Below, piece by piece: positions 25,509 through 35,738 of a stretch of 64,000 nucleotides of DNA (positions are counted from its first letter, which is position 1; each line of letters opens with the position of its first letter). Both the position numbers and the translations under genes were made by a program. The stretch is from Apophysomyces variabilis (lineage: Eukaryota > Mucoromycota > Mucoromycetes > Mucorales > Mucoraceae), in contig MZZL01000402.1 of NCBI GenBank assembly GCA_002749535.1, positions 248,001 to 312,000 on the forward strand. Direction: 5' to 3'. Under the pieces are notes generated by a model, which was given only the letters and a program-made list of their open reading frames with translations, was not told the origin of the DNA and did no database searches.

Positions 25509-27711
25509 ATGGAGCATTTACCCCATGAAATTCTTTTGTATATATTCAAACTAGCTGCAACAAACGCACAGGATTTATTCCAGCTGAGCTGTGTCTGCAG
25601 GAGATTCAATAGGTTTTTTGTTATGCATGGAACCGGAAACGAAAGCGCTGAATCAGCTTTATCATAGAATCTCCACAGATGCAATTTTATGGTTCAGGAT
25701 TTTTCATTATCACTACCCTATATGGGGTAAAGAAGTGAAGTATACCGCTCTTGAATGGCCTGCTTGCCAATGGAAAGATTACGTTGCCTACTATTTGAGG
25801 CAACAGAAACGAGCGAGATCATTTATGTTTGATTTTGTTCCAGAAGTGAATTATTCTGCCCGTTCGACTCTCAAACGCAAACTATCCCAATATCAATCAT
25901 CGTTACTGCAAAGGCATCCTGTTCGGCTTGCAAACGGTCAGATAGGCTCATCCACAGATTCATTCCCGGACTGGCGGACAAACACTGCTTTGATGGAGGA
26001 AATGGTCTTCGATCGCTCCTCTCTTTTAGAAACTTCTTTGCCCTTTCAAATACATGATCCTTTAGTTTACGACATTGACGCTACAACTAATCAAGGTGTT
26101 GTAGCAACCGGCAAACATCGAAAATGCAACGTACAATGGCAAGGCAAAAGATCTGACCATAGAATCCTATTCTGGCGATATCCTTCATGGCAGCCAATGG
26201 GTCAGCTTGACCTAACTTTTGTCCCTTCCGAAGTGCTTTGTCAGATTATTGCTATCCAGTCAATTCGAATGCCTCAACAAAAAAAGAAAGTGCGATTATT
26301 TGCTGTCGCTGTTGGACAGCCCTTGGCACCATATAATGGAGATATTAATGTGGACCTCTGGCGGGCGGTATTTGTGTATCGGTTATTCGATGATGGCAGT
26401 ACAAGTTGTTTAGGCCATCTGCAGACTAACGGTAGCTTCATTAGTCAAGATGTTTTTTTCTTCTCGGATGCATCTTGGGGAAGATCAAACGATGATGATT
26501 CGGGTACGAATAGCGAGACGGGGCATGTAAAAGAATGGCTGCGTGTGACTTGCCCTGAATTCGCAGACTTCGAGTCTGATTACACTGTGTTCATGTTTGC
26601 CTTTGGTCCTATGTATCAGGATGTCAATGGCTACGGCCAGTTTGCTCGATTTGACCTACGTTCGTATCCAGGAACAGTAGATCCCTCAATTTCGCCAGTC
26701 ATCCAGAATCCAGCGGGTCGTTATGAATATCTGAATTACAAGCTATGGCAACAAGCTAGGTTGGCAAATCCTGGTAAACCAGCCGAGCTTATCTCAGTCG
26801 TTCGGCTAGGCAGCAAAGTTAGCTGTATGATGCATTTTCGGGATCCTCCACATCTGAATCATCTGATTTGCGTTGGAAGTTATACAAGAGATGAATTATA
26901 TATATACGATTGGCGATTTGGTATTGTATCGGGCATCATTCCATGGTTATCACCACAAGTTAGCAGGCAAGAGGAAGGGTCAGAGCCGCACCAGTCTTGG
27001 CAAAGTGTACGTCCCTGGGGTCTAGAGACCGCTATGGTATTGCCTCCATTGATACCAGAACTGGAACTTCCAAAAAACCACTTGGCTCAGCGAGGATTTC
27101 GGCTTATTGCCGTTGCGTACGATGGATGCGACAAATTAGCGACCAAGGTATGGGATATTTCCTATCTCTTGGACAACGTGTGGAATCCCATGGACCAAGA
27201 AGGCGAATATGATGATACCAGGCATGAACCAGATTATACACATCGATTCCGCTGGTGGAAACGAGGTTCTCGCAAATTGCGGCAACTTGCAATACGCATG
27301 ATACAAGCAGAAGAGACTGAAGAGTTTCTTGATACCAATAACTCAGAGACGGTTAGCCAACTTAGCATGCTAGACAAGCTTCCATGTTCACCTCCAGAAA
27401 CGGCAAAATGTTTGATCTTGACGCACAAGTACGATGCAGTTGATCCACGCAATGGAAATATGCCAATGAAACTTGCTGCATACAATCTTTTACAAACGTC
27501 TCTTATCTTGCTCACTGAAGAGGGCAAATTGATAGTTCTGGACATTGAGACAGGTCAAATAATTGGGAGGACAGAGAATGTTGCTGCAATGGCATTGCGC
27601 AAAACCAAGTCTGCGATGAAGGTGCGGGCAATCGATGTCAACGTGTTGCGAGGTCGGGAGATTGTTATTACTAGTCGTGAAGGCGTTTTACGGAGCGTGG
27701 ATTCACGTTGA
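25509..27711 (+). CDS. F-box domain protein
   Basis: Likely substrate-recognition subunit of an SCF ubiquitin ligase. Two exons, 25509-25612 and 25668-27711, joined across a 55-nt intron give 715 aa. The F-box is N-terminal and crosses the junction: MEHLPHEILLYIFKLA, LFQLSCVCRRFNR, then ISTDAILWFRIF. This splice restores the F-box consensus, which neither frame does alone. The remaining about 660 residues are not recognised; they have a mixed beta-strand, Trp-rich pattern that could be a propeller, but no repeat is obvious. Single-copy look, no related neighbour. The F-box call is firm and the target is unknown. Confidence 0.82.
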
Positions 27712-28006
27712 ATAAAGAAAAAACGGATATCCCAGTTTTTGTTATGTTTACAGTAATCGAGTTCCACTGTCCAACTCATATACACATTCAGTAGGGCTGA
27801 CATGAAACGGACAATGAGCTTTCTGTATTCCAAGTGATCAAATCTATATGCTGCAGAAATCAATAGCTCAAGATGTTGAGTGCCACTTTAACATGCAGCT
27901 CCTGGTTACGCAAAGTCGCCTTCATGCCGCACAAAAAAACCCTATGAAATGAGTGGCTTATATTTCCCCTATAGACCTGTCGTGTCCGAAGTGAACTCTT
28001 TTTTTT
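27712..28006. other. spacer between two + strand genes
   Basis: Short intergenic DNA with the 3' flank of the F-box gene and the 5' flank of the next gene. Nothing else seen. Confidence 0.4.
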
Positions 28007-29534
28007 ATGTCAAAATATCAGATTCTGTCAAACATACTCGATGTCGACAGGTTTGACCCGGATAAAGACAATAATAGGCTTGTCTATGGCCAGTCTGGCG
28101 CACATTACAATGCGCGACGACGATTGTTAAATTCTCTGCAAGAACAAAGATATGCCGATGCACTTGCTTTGCTTCACGCTTTGCTTGACACAAAGAGGTA
28201 CAAGTTGGCAAGGTATTGGAAGGTGAGATAGAGCTATATACTAGAGGTGCTTACTAATGGATCGTCAAGGTCGGTGCTGAATTAGTGCAAGAGCTCGTTC
28301 CAGAAGGTTTGACAGATTATTTGGAAGTGGCATTTGCTGGCAGTAATCGTCATACTGTAAGCTATTGTCAAAATTCAACGTAAATTATCGTAGGCTAATC
28401 GTAGTTCAATATGAAGGTCCTGCCCACATTTAATGCATGGATCCAGCAATTAGTTAAAACTGGACAAATATCGAAAGCTAGAGAGGAGCTTGAATTGTAG
28501 GTAATTCTAAGCAGAGGCGCATGATCATATTAACGTGCTTTAGTCGAGTTGAGCGAGAACCGTTTGCATCTGATCCGTTCGTACGAAAAAATCTGGCCCT
28601 GATTTTGTACGAAGAATGGCGTGAAGCACCCGATAAAATTACCGAACAGCGAAGTAGAAATACATACAACTGCCTTGAAAAAGCCTACGGGCTGATTCCT
28701 GATGATGTTCATGTGCTACAAGCCTACCTCGAGGTAAAACAAGAAGACAGGAACGTATAAGCATAGGCAAACATTAATGGTTATGCGATTTTTGACAGAT
28801 ATCAACGAAATTGGGGCTAGACGTGACAGATGTGGTCCAGGCTGCTTGGTCGAGCTCCACGATAGATCCATACAAACTGAGGTAATGTTACCTAAACTTA
28901 TGTTCACTGCAAGCTAAGACATGTAGATAGTGTCTTGCTCAAATACGTTACGGATGATTTGGATCGAGAGTCATTGTTAGAGCAAATTTGTCGATTAGAT
29001 CCAACTGCTGATGCAGACGTGGCATTGGGACCATTATTAAGCCTGATCAAATCGAAAGAGAAAAGTAAGTTCATACCGAAATAAGATTGCACCGAATTGA
29101 ATATTTTTCGTAGCTGTTGCACCGGCCAAGGTATACCTAATGTTTGAGCTGCTTTTGGACAGACTTGAGCACGGAATTGCAGACGAGTGGACTTTAAATA
29201 CACTTCTTGAACATCTCCAAGCTCTAGAGTGAGTAAAAGGGCTTTATTGGAAGAAAGAAGTAACTGAACTGATTAACTTTATTGTTACAGTGAAAGGTCA
29301 GAAGATATTCGAACTCAAGTTATTCAAATAGCGCAAAGCCGCTCTACAAACGACACTGTGGAGTTTTTGCAAACACAATGTCACTCCACAACCGATCATA
29401 CCTTTAGAACTCTCCAAACCATACGCCAAAGGATCAACCCTGCTCAGGCGCGAGAAGATAACCATCCACGGATTGGCAAGATTGTAGAATATAATCGTGA
29501 GGATCCATGGCATTCCTTTCTTTTTGGCATTTAA
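28007..29534 (+). CDS. helical-repeat protein, possibly RNA polymerase I core-factor subunit (TAF1A/Rrn11-like)
   Basis: Eight exons (28007-28222, 28270-28356, 28405-28496, 28544-28733, 28799-28881, 28931-29064, 29114-29228, 29291-29534) join in frame to 386 aa, with introns of 47-66 nt. The protein is largely alpha-helical with TPR-like spacing (RRRLLNSLQEQRYADALALL, YWKVGAELVQEL, FNAWIQQLVKTGQISKAREE, NLALILYEEWRE). This order and length resemble TAF1A/Rrn11, which helps recruit Pol I to rDNA, but I see no diagnostic motif, so this is a suggestion only. In exon 3 the donor GTAGGT must be used, because the next GT would leave an in-frame stop. Start codon is the first ATG of the frame. Confidence 0.7.
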
Positions 29535-30490
29535 TACGATTCATCTTGCATACTGGAATGGGCCATTTGCAAAACTCTAAAAGCTGGCTTTTGTATTTGC
29601 AACTTGCAACTTTCCATCCATATTTCAAATAAACATAACAAAGTATATATCTGTCCAAATTTCAGTGTCCATGAATCAATTACACTGTTACATCTTGGTC
29701 CAGAGTAGTCAATGTTATAATGTCAAAGAGAACTGCTTTTTATTTCCAGCTTCGGGAACCCATTACTCTTTCGGTGAGGTCTATCACTGGCAACGAGCGA
29801 ATCAACTGAAGAAATAGTTGCTGGCACATGTGTAGGGAACCAAAGATTCCCAACACAGATCAGATATATTTCCCACATTGAACAAAGAAATAAGCCATAT
29901 GATGCACACGCGACATGTGCTTTTTATCTATATTTCCAAGTCTCGGTAAACTATGCAGGCTGATCAGCCAGTTTATAGCCAGATGTCTACAAGCGGCTGA
30001 GAAAACGTTAATACTTTGGTTCTTTTTACTTTGCTTGAAATATCCGTACAAAAACCGATAAGGCAGGTATTAATATCGGGAATGGATAATTTTAGCTAAT
30101 CAATAACAACCTCAAATAGAAGAATATGATGCAGCAATTTATATAAGGTTGTGTTTGACACAAAGTGATTACCTGCATTCAACCCGAATTTAACAAGAAT
30201 CATATTTAGCAAAGACATTTCGAAGGATCGTAACCTTGTCTAAAGAGGAAATTCTATTGCATATAAGATTAACTCCTGTGTCTTTGTCTACTTAATGTTG
30301 ATTTAATAAATGGATAAAGTCTTCCAGGTCAATGGGTCTTTGTGCAGCTGTCTAAGTAGATACAAAGACAGGCAAATCGATACATTCAGCGGATCATCGT
30401 CAATTCTTGCCACCATTTTAAACCCAGCTGGTGCGCTTGGTGACATGACGGATCGATAAAGAGCCTTATGACAACAAACCGTGCACTCCT
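29535..30490. other. intergenic
   Basis: About 1 kb of A/T-rich DNA with only short, non-conserved ORFs; no RNA gene seen. Confidence 0.4.
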
Positions 30491-30498
30491 TATAAAAG
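30491..30498 (+). promoter_or_regulatory. TATA box of proline-rich protein gene
   Basis: TATAAAAG 41 bp before the ATG at 30532. The short spacing suggests a short 5' UTR. Confidence 0.55.
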
Positions 30499-30531
30499 CA
30501 AGAGTTTTCGATCTTTTTCCGCCTTATTTCA

Positions 30532-31845
30532 ATGCATTACTACGCTGATTACCCTGAGGATTTTCCTTTTGATGGAGAAGAAACCGGTCTATTCTATAAC
30601 TTGGTGCAGCAACCGAAACGACCAAAACCGAGTCATCGTAGAAGGGTCCGTTCACCGGTAATGTTTGCCGTCCCGGAATATCATTCTGGGGAATATTACA
30701 AGACATGGATCGATAATGAAGAGGATGGCAATTCACCGTATCACAAGAGATATCCCATGCGGTATTCACACGTATCTGACGTCGACGATGATGCGGATGA
30801 TGCGTTTTTGGTTCAGCCGATGCCAGCACGTGGGTTAGATGACGAGCCTCGTACTAGAAATACAAAAGATAAGCTGCGACGATCCTCGTCTTTAAATAGT
30901 CAAAACCCACAGCAACGGTATCGACGACGAGGATTATCTCGACAAAAAACAGTACCAGCACAACGACATGACGAACACCTACTATCGCTACCAATGTTGC
31001 AGCACGAACCACCCTCCTGCCAAGCATGGATGGCTCCGCCACTTCAGAGCCTACCATCTCTACCCCAACCATTGCCACCCCTTCCACCTCCAAGACCTAT
31101 GCCGTTTTCTACCATGTCAGCAGCTGTCCCTCCCACAGCCTTGATGATGCTACCCGCAATACCTCCACCCAGGTTGCAGATGCCTATGCCATTACCTTGG
31201 CCTAATCCCTTTGCACATATACCAGAGTCAGTAAAACCTAACTTGGATGAATCATCATCGTTATCACACATCATAGTCACTAATCAAAATATCGGCGAAG
31301 AATCTACATCCAATGACCGGTCGGTAAAAGATAGCGATAACCATGCAGATAATCCCGCCTCATCCACTCCAGACACAGTATTGACTAGCTCTGTCCATTC
31401 GTCTTACATCCCAATCCAGGCAGCCGCTTCAATGCCTACCATCAACCAAGATTTATCGCGAAAAGCAAAGGCTTTTGAACAACGTCGCTTCATTTGGTGC
31501 TACCGGCCCATAAGTACTCTTGGTGATCATAGTGGAGATACACCGTGGGCTGCCTTTGATCTTTCCAATCAGAAACGCCTTGATCAGTATCCGATGCGTG
31601 AAGATTATTATACAGGTCCGCTAACGATGAAAGAATCCAAGTTACCAGGCACCGTTATGGTGCTTCCGCAGAAAGGTGTTGCCTATCATTATCGGAGTCT
31701 GTTTTCTGCAAGATACACGGTGCTTGACGTGAAGTGCCTTGAGCGGACACCCGACCAGGAGCTGGTCATTCGTACAGAAACAACAGACGAGCAGAAGAAA
31801 GCAACCCGGAGAATAACCAAATGGTGGGGTGCGTTTTTTGGATAG
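30532..31845 (+). CDS. proline-rich protein with WWE-like C-terminal domain
   Basis: Intronless, 437 aa. The N-terminal half is acidic and basic low complexity with RSSS and RRR clusters. The middle (about 160-235) is a dense Pro/Met-rich tract. The C-terminal about 120 residues look folded: FEQRRFIWCYRPISTLGD, TPWAAFDLSNQKRLDQYP, MVLPQKGVAYHYRSLFSARY. This order (aromatic-rich strand, acidic/Pro turn, 'F..L' helix, later strand pair) resembles a WWE-like domain, found in ubiquitin or phospholipase proteins, but the match is weak and is only a suggestion. A TATA box lies 41 bp before the ATG. Function unknown. Confidence 0.8.
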   Translation: MHYYADYPEDFPFDGEETGLFYNLVQQPKRPKPSHRRRVRSPVMFAVPEYHSGEYYKTWIDNEEDGNSPYHKRYPMRYSHVSDVDDDADDAFLVQPMPARGLDDEPRTRNTKDKLRRSSSLNSQNPQQRYRRRGLSRQKTVPAQRHDEHLLSLPMLQHEPPSCQAWMAPPLQSLPSLPQPLPPLPPPRPMPFSTMSAAVPPTALMMLPAIPPPRLQMPMPLPWPNPFAHIPESVKPNLDESSSLSHIIVTNQNIGEESTSNDRSVKDSDNHADNPASSTPDTVLTSSVHSSYIPIQAAASMPTINQDLSRKAKAFEQRRFIWCYRPISTLGDHSGDTPWAAFDLSNQKRLDQYPMREDYYTGPLTMKESKLPGTVMVLPQKGVAYHYRSLFSARYTVLDVKCLERTPDQELVIRTETTDEQKKATRRITKWWGAFFG

Positions 31846-32743
31846 ATACGTAAATAATACTTGTAATTTTCTGGAATTTCTAGCTCCACGACTTCCATAC
31901 CACATTTTTGAACCAATAGAGCTTGTTAAATTGAAGAATAGGATGTGCACTTATCTTACTTACAGTTATGCTAATTTCTAAAACTGAATTTTATCAAGTA
32001 TATTTACGCAGCATCAGATGAAAAGATTATCCAGTGTTTTCCGTTGACATGGTGCAAGACAACTGGGAGTGGGTTTTGGCGGGGTAGTGATCCGCGCACA
32101 GGGAGATAAAGTAACGGTGGGTACAGTATACGAAATTCCCATTTGTATTAGTCGTCTCGTCGTCAGAGTAAACAACGATAAGAACGCAACATGTGTCTGC
32201 TGCTAGTTGAACAATTCAGGAGCGGTAAACCAATACTTCGTATTTTTTGCAGGGCAAATGTTGACCATTAACTGAGAAATAGATGTCAATTTCGTGGCTG
32301 ATGAGCTCCTGTAGCTTTTCGATTGGACCGATTGAGGGAAAATAGTCTTAATAAATGTCTGTATTTGCGGCCAAACAGCTAAGCATATTCTGTTTATCTT
32401 GCAGAAACTTATTCTCCTCGTTCTGACACAGAAATGCAAGCACACAAAATCGGTATCACCCATCAGCTTTGACATCAATTACACCGGTAAAACCGCTTCG
32501 TGGTATATCAATGTTGATATGGAAGTCAGCGGTCTCATTGAGAGCACGTTTGACCCTAAAACTAAATTATCTTGTGAGGCACCTATTTTATCTATAAGCC
32601 ATTTCTAATATATCATCTTATTGGTTTGTCATTAGTATATGATGTCTTCTACACCTCCATATTGACTATAATATATCAACAAACAGCGTAGGCAAACATA
32701 CTCGTAAGAAACTCCACCTGTTTATAGTAACCATCATCATATT
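31846..32743. other. intergenic beside retroelement relic
   Basis: No intact gene. A - strand ORF at 32203-32478 has protein-like composition and may be a further piece of the decayed retroelement next to it, but I cannot assign it. Confidence 0.35.
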
Positions 32744-33545
32744 TTATTTAAGAAGGCGCTCAGGATTGGGATAATTGGAGTGTTCCGTTGGAGTGTCCGC
32801 AGTAATTACCACGGCAAACATCCATATTGTATCGACTGCATCAGCAACGGTGGACTCAATGTGTGTTGTAACAATATTGGATACCAAAATTGAGCTGCTC
32901 GAAAAGGACCCGCCGGAACCGCTTCCTTCAGCTTCTGTTCGTCGAATCGGTGCAAGACCGTAGGGATGAAGTCCCAAGGTGGATGCAAGTAAAGACCCTT
33001 TCATGGCCACGGCTGATTGAACGCGTTGCTCGCTGTTGCCTCATGTTTTGTATTTTGACCCCAGAATGTTAGTAGTTGATTGTTGTACCTTCTGGCGAAG
33101 GGATCAATAGTCAGATTCTCCCATTTCGATCGAATTTACGAAGCCACTTGGCCGACAATTTCCACTCGTAGATCGGTGTCTTTATCTGGCTCGCTTGTCA
33201 ACTTGAATGTTGTCCAACTCCCTCATGTGCTTATAATGTACTGTCATCCGATAACTGTTTCATAGAGCCTTGATTTGTAGTGCTAGCAACTGCAGGTTAT
33301 TCTTCTGATTCATACCGCAAATACGTATTTGTTTTCATTAATGGCAATAACGATATGGCTAGCATTGACATGATAGATTGCCATTTGCTTCATTGCTACA
33401 CCAGGACTGGCTTCTGCTCTAGAGTCAATGTCCGATTTACTGTGCAACCTCAACGCATCAGTGCATTATGAGCTATTAATACTAAAATGGTAACATTGTC
33501 AAGATTGTGCAGCTGAATGACGGTTTCAGCAAGAACTTTGGTTTC
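32744..33545 (-). mobile_element. decayed retrotransposon fragment, RNase H/post-RT region (DIRS-like)
   Basis: Protein-like segments in all three - strand frames succeed one another with stops and shifts. From high to low coordinate: LAETVIQLHNLDNVTILV (RNase H-like strand, about 33540), a segment around 33420-33330, YEWKLSAKW near 33160, NLTIDPFARRYNNQLLTFWG with ATASNAFNQPWP near 33080-33010, then GLYLHPPWDFIPTVL and AQFWYPILL near 32970-32890. The order 'W.L / LTIDLFA.R.N.QLP / DAF...W / YLHPPW.LIPRVL / QFWYP.L' is what follows reverse transcriptase in DIRS-type tyrosine-recombinase retroelements. No reverse transcriptase or recombinase remains visible. At least two frameshifts and several stops make it clearly inactive. 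Confidence 0.6.
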
Positions 33546-33549
33546 CATT

Positions 33550-35738
33550 TTATAGATTGCAGGAATGTGCTCCTTCCACTCCATCGGAGTGCCGAAATAC
33601 CTTTTTCAGGCTATAAAAGGTGCTTACAAACATAATCACTAACCCAAAAATAAAGCAAGCCCAATGAGGAATCTTGCTCTTTTGCCAAAGTGAGCCATTC
33701 GATAGTTTGAGATAACAAAGAGGCGGAAGGATATATGCCAATGCCGTGGCAGAAAATCCCCCCGTCAGCTCAAGCACAATGCCGAGATTACACGTAAGTA
33801 AAGAAATGACGAGCGCAATCAGTATCAAGATAGTTGTAAGGGCAAAATGGCGTGCGCGATCGAAAGATGCTGCTGGCCAGAAAAACGTTTCCAGTACCTG
33901 TTTGTTGCATTAAGAGAACAACAGATAGAAATAATTGAGCGCTTTTGATCATTCCATGTTATATTCGTTTACCTCACGACACACTAGTGTCTCCAGTGGG
34001 ATTGTTGTGAACATATTGAGGCCAAAGGCCAAGCGGGCAATATTTATCAACACATTATCCGCCGGGAAGTTATTCAAGATGTTGCCTAGAGTGACAAGAT
34101 TTATAATTGAACTCCTGCATGACTTACACCTTACCCGCAGTTTTGTTGGTGAATGCAACATAGCCAGATACAGCTAACATGAGGCAAGTAACGAAAGCGA
34201 TCATCATACTCCAATGAGTCACAACAGCAAACCGGTTCAGTGATGGTTGCTTCAATGATCCAAAGATAAGGAAACTATTGTGATGACATACAAAGGCTGG
34301 AAAACAGTTGACAGTTGTTCTTTTAGTATAAACCATTCATTATCTTTTTCTGAAACTAACCGAAACTAATCACAGCAATAGCCTGAAATACCTCGTTGTT
34401 CATAAAATTAAATACATCCTCCCTTGAGCCACGTAATTCCTCCGGTACTTTCGGACCTTCGATGACCACACTAACAATAATTACGATGATCGCAACCAGA
34501 GCCAGTGCACTGGTCTTGGCAAGCTTCGCAATATCCCGATAGAGTGAAAGGGGATATGATACAAAGACAGTAAAGAATGTGATGCAGAGCCTTCGATTGC
34601 CAAATATCCATAGGACTGGTATTTGTTCTATGGACGGCACTAGCGATCGGATGACATGCGGAATGGTATCCCCTGCAAATGATTTCGGTTGGTCTCATGC
34701 AACAAGAAGCAAGAACAGCAAATAAATTTTCTTTTGCTATACATACCAATAATTACGCAATAGGCGCACATGCCTGTACAGAATACACATTGTTTTGTAT
34801 ACATGAGAATCCAATGCACGCACCTTCTTACCTCCGAAAGCAAAGGCAAACTGGAAGACGGAAATCGCAATAAGACCCGTCCTCCCGAAAGAGAATTCTA
34901 AAAGATCTTGATACGTTGTTCGTCCGGCCAGCTTACCATTATAAATCAGCAACCTTAGTGTCCAATCTAAATGATGATTTGACCTGCGATCAGTAATTTC
35001 AGGCAGAGGACATGTCACACCACTACTTTTATACCCGCGCCCCTTATGTTTTTTTTTCCTTTCTTTCCCTTTTGTTTCACTCTTGATCTTCACACACTCT
35101 CGCCATTACCGCATTAGTTCATTTCCGGATTGGCCAACTAACTCACCGACAACGACTGTTAATACAATTAACAATAAAATGCCCATCCAAAACCCCTATT
35201 ATCGGCGAAATTTCAGAATTACCGGAATATTTCATAGTGTAACCTTAGCAGGGCGGAGTATGGGAGCTTGGGGGGTTGACTTTTAGGGGGAGAGAAAGGA
35301 CACACTTACTGCCTCTTTGAATGAGAAAGGTAAGCCAATAATGCCAGCACCAATAATGCTGTTCGCCATATTAAGCTACAATAAGGAAAAAAAATAGAAA
35401 GAACATCAGATATTGATTTCGCACGTTAAAATTTTAAGACGAACAAAGCTGACGAATATCGATCCTCCTTCGGACGGAAGTCGATAGACTTTGGTTTCGG
35501 CATCTTCGTCGTGCGTTTCTTCTAACAGTGGGCGATGTAGCACTGTTTCAGAATCGTCAATGTCAAGTTGGGCATACTCGGTCGTTGCGGTCGGGGAATA
35601 GACCCAGTCATCGTTGTCATGGAGACTATTTTCCCCAGATGTCTTTACGGAGATGTCGTTGGGTGTGTCCGACGTCTGATTGCAGTTGTTGGATTGTGGG
35701 AGCGTTTTGCGATCAGAACCAAGGATGGACAATGACAT
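33550..35738 (-). CDS. vacuolar amino-acid transporter, Avt2/SLC38 type
   Basis: Amino-acid/auxin permease of the AAAP family, expected to have about 11 membrane helices. Nine exons (35445-35738, 35310-35375, 35147-35195, 34832-34966, 34747-34773, 34361-34672, 34135-34296, 33973-34085, 33550-33897) give 501 aa. A hydrophilic N-tail with acidic residues is followed by LNMANSIIGAGIIGLPFSF (helix 1), DWTLRLLIYNGKLAGRTTYQ, DTIPHVIRSL, YPLSLYRDIAKLAK, FAFVCHHNSFLIFGSL, and ILNNFPADNVLINIARLAFG. These blocks match yeast Avt2 and SLC38A11-like proteins in order. Exon 5 is only 27 nt. The exon 1 donor must be GTTCGT to keep helix 1 in frame. Likely exports or imports neutral amino acids at an endomembrane; the substrate is not readable. 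Confidence 0.92.

Noticed and set aside
28491..28500. in-frame stop in exon 3 of the helical-repeat gene
   Set aside because: Using the donor GTAGGT four bases earlier avoids the stop and joins in phase to the next exon.
32775..33471. + strand ORFs as a gene
   Set aside because: The - strand frames carry retroelement-like motifs in the right order; the + strand ORFs are shadows.
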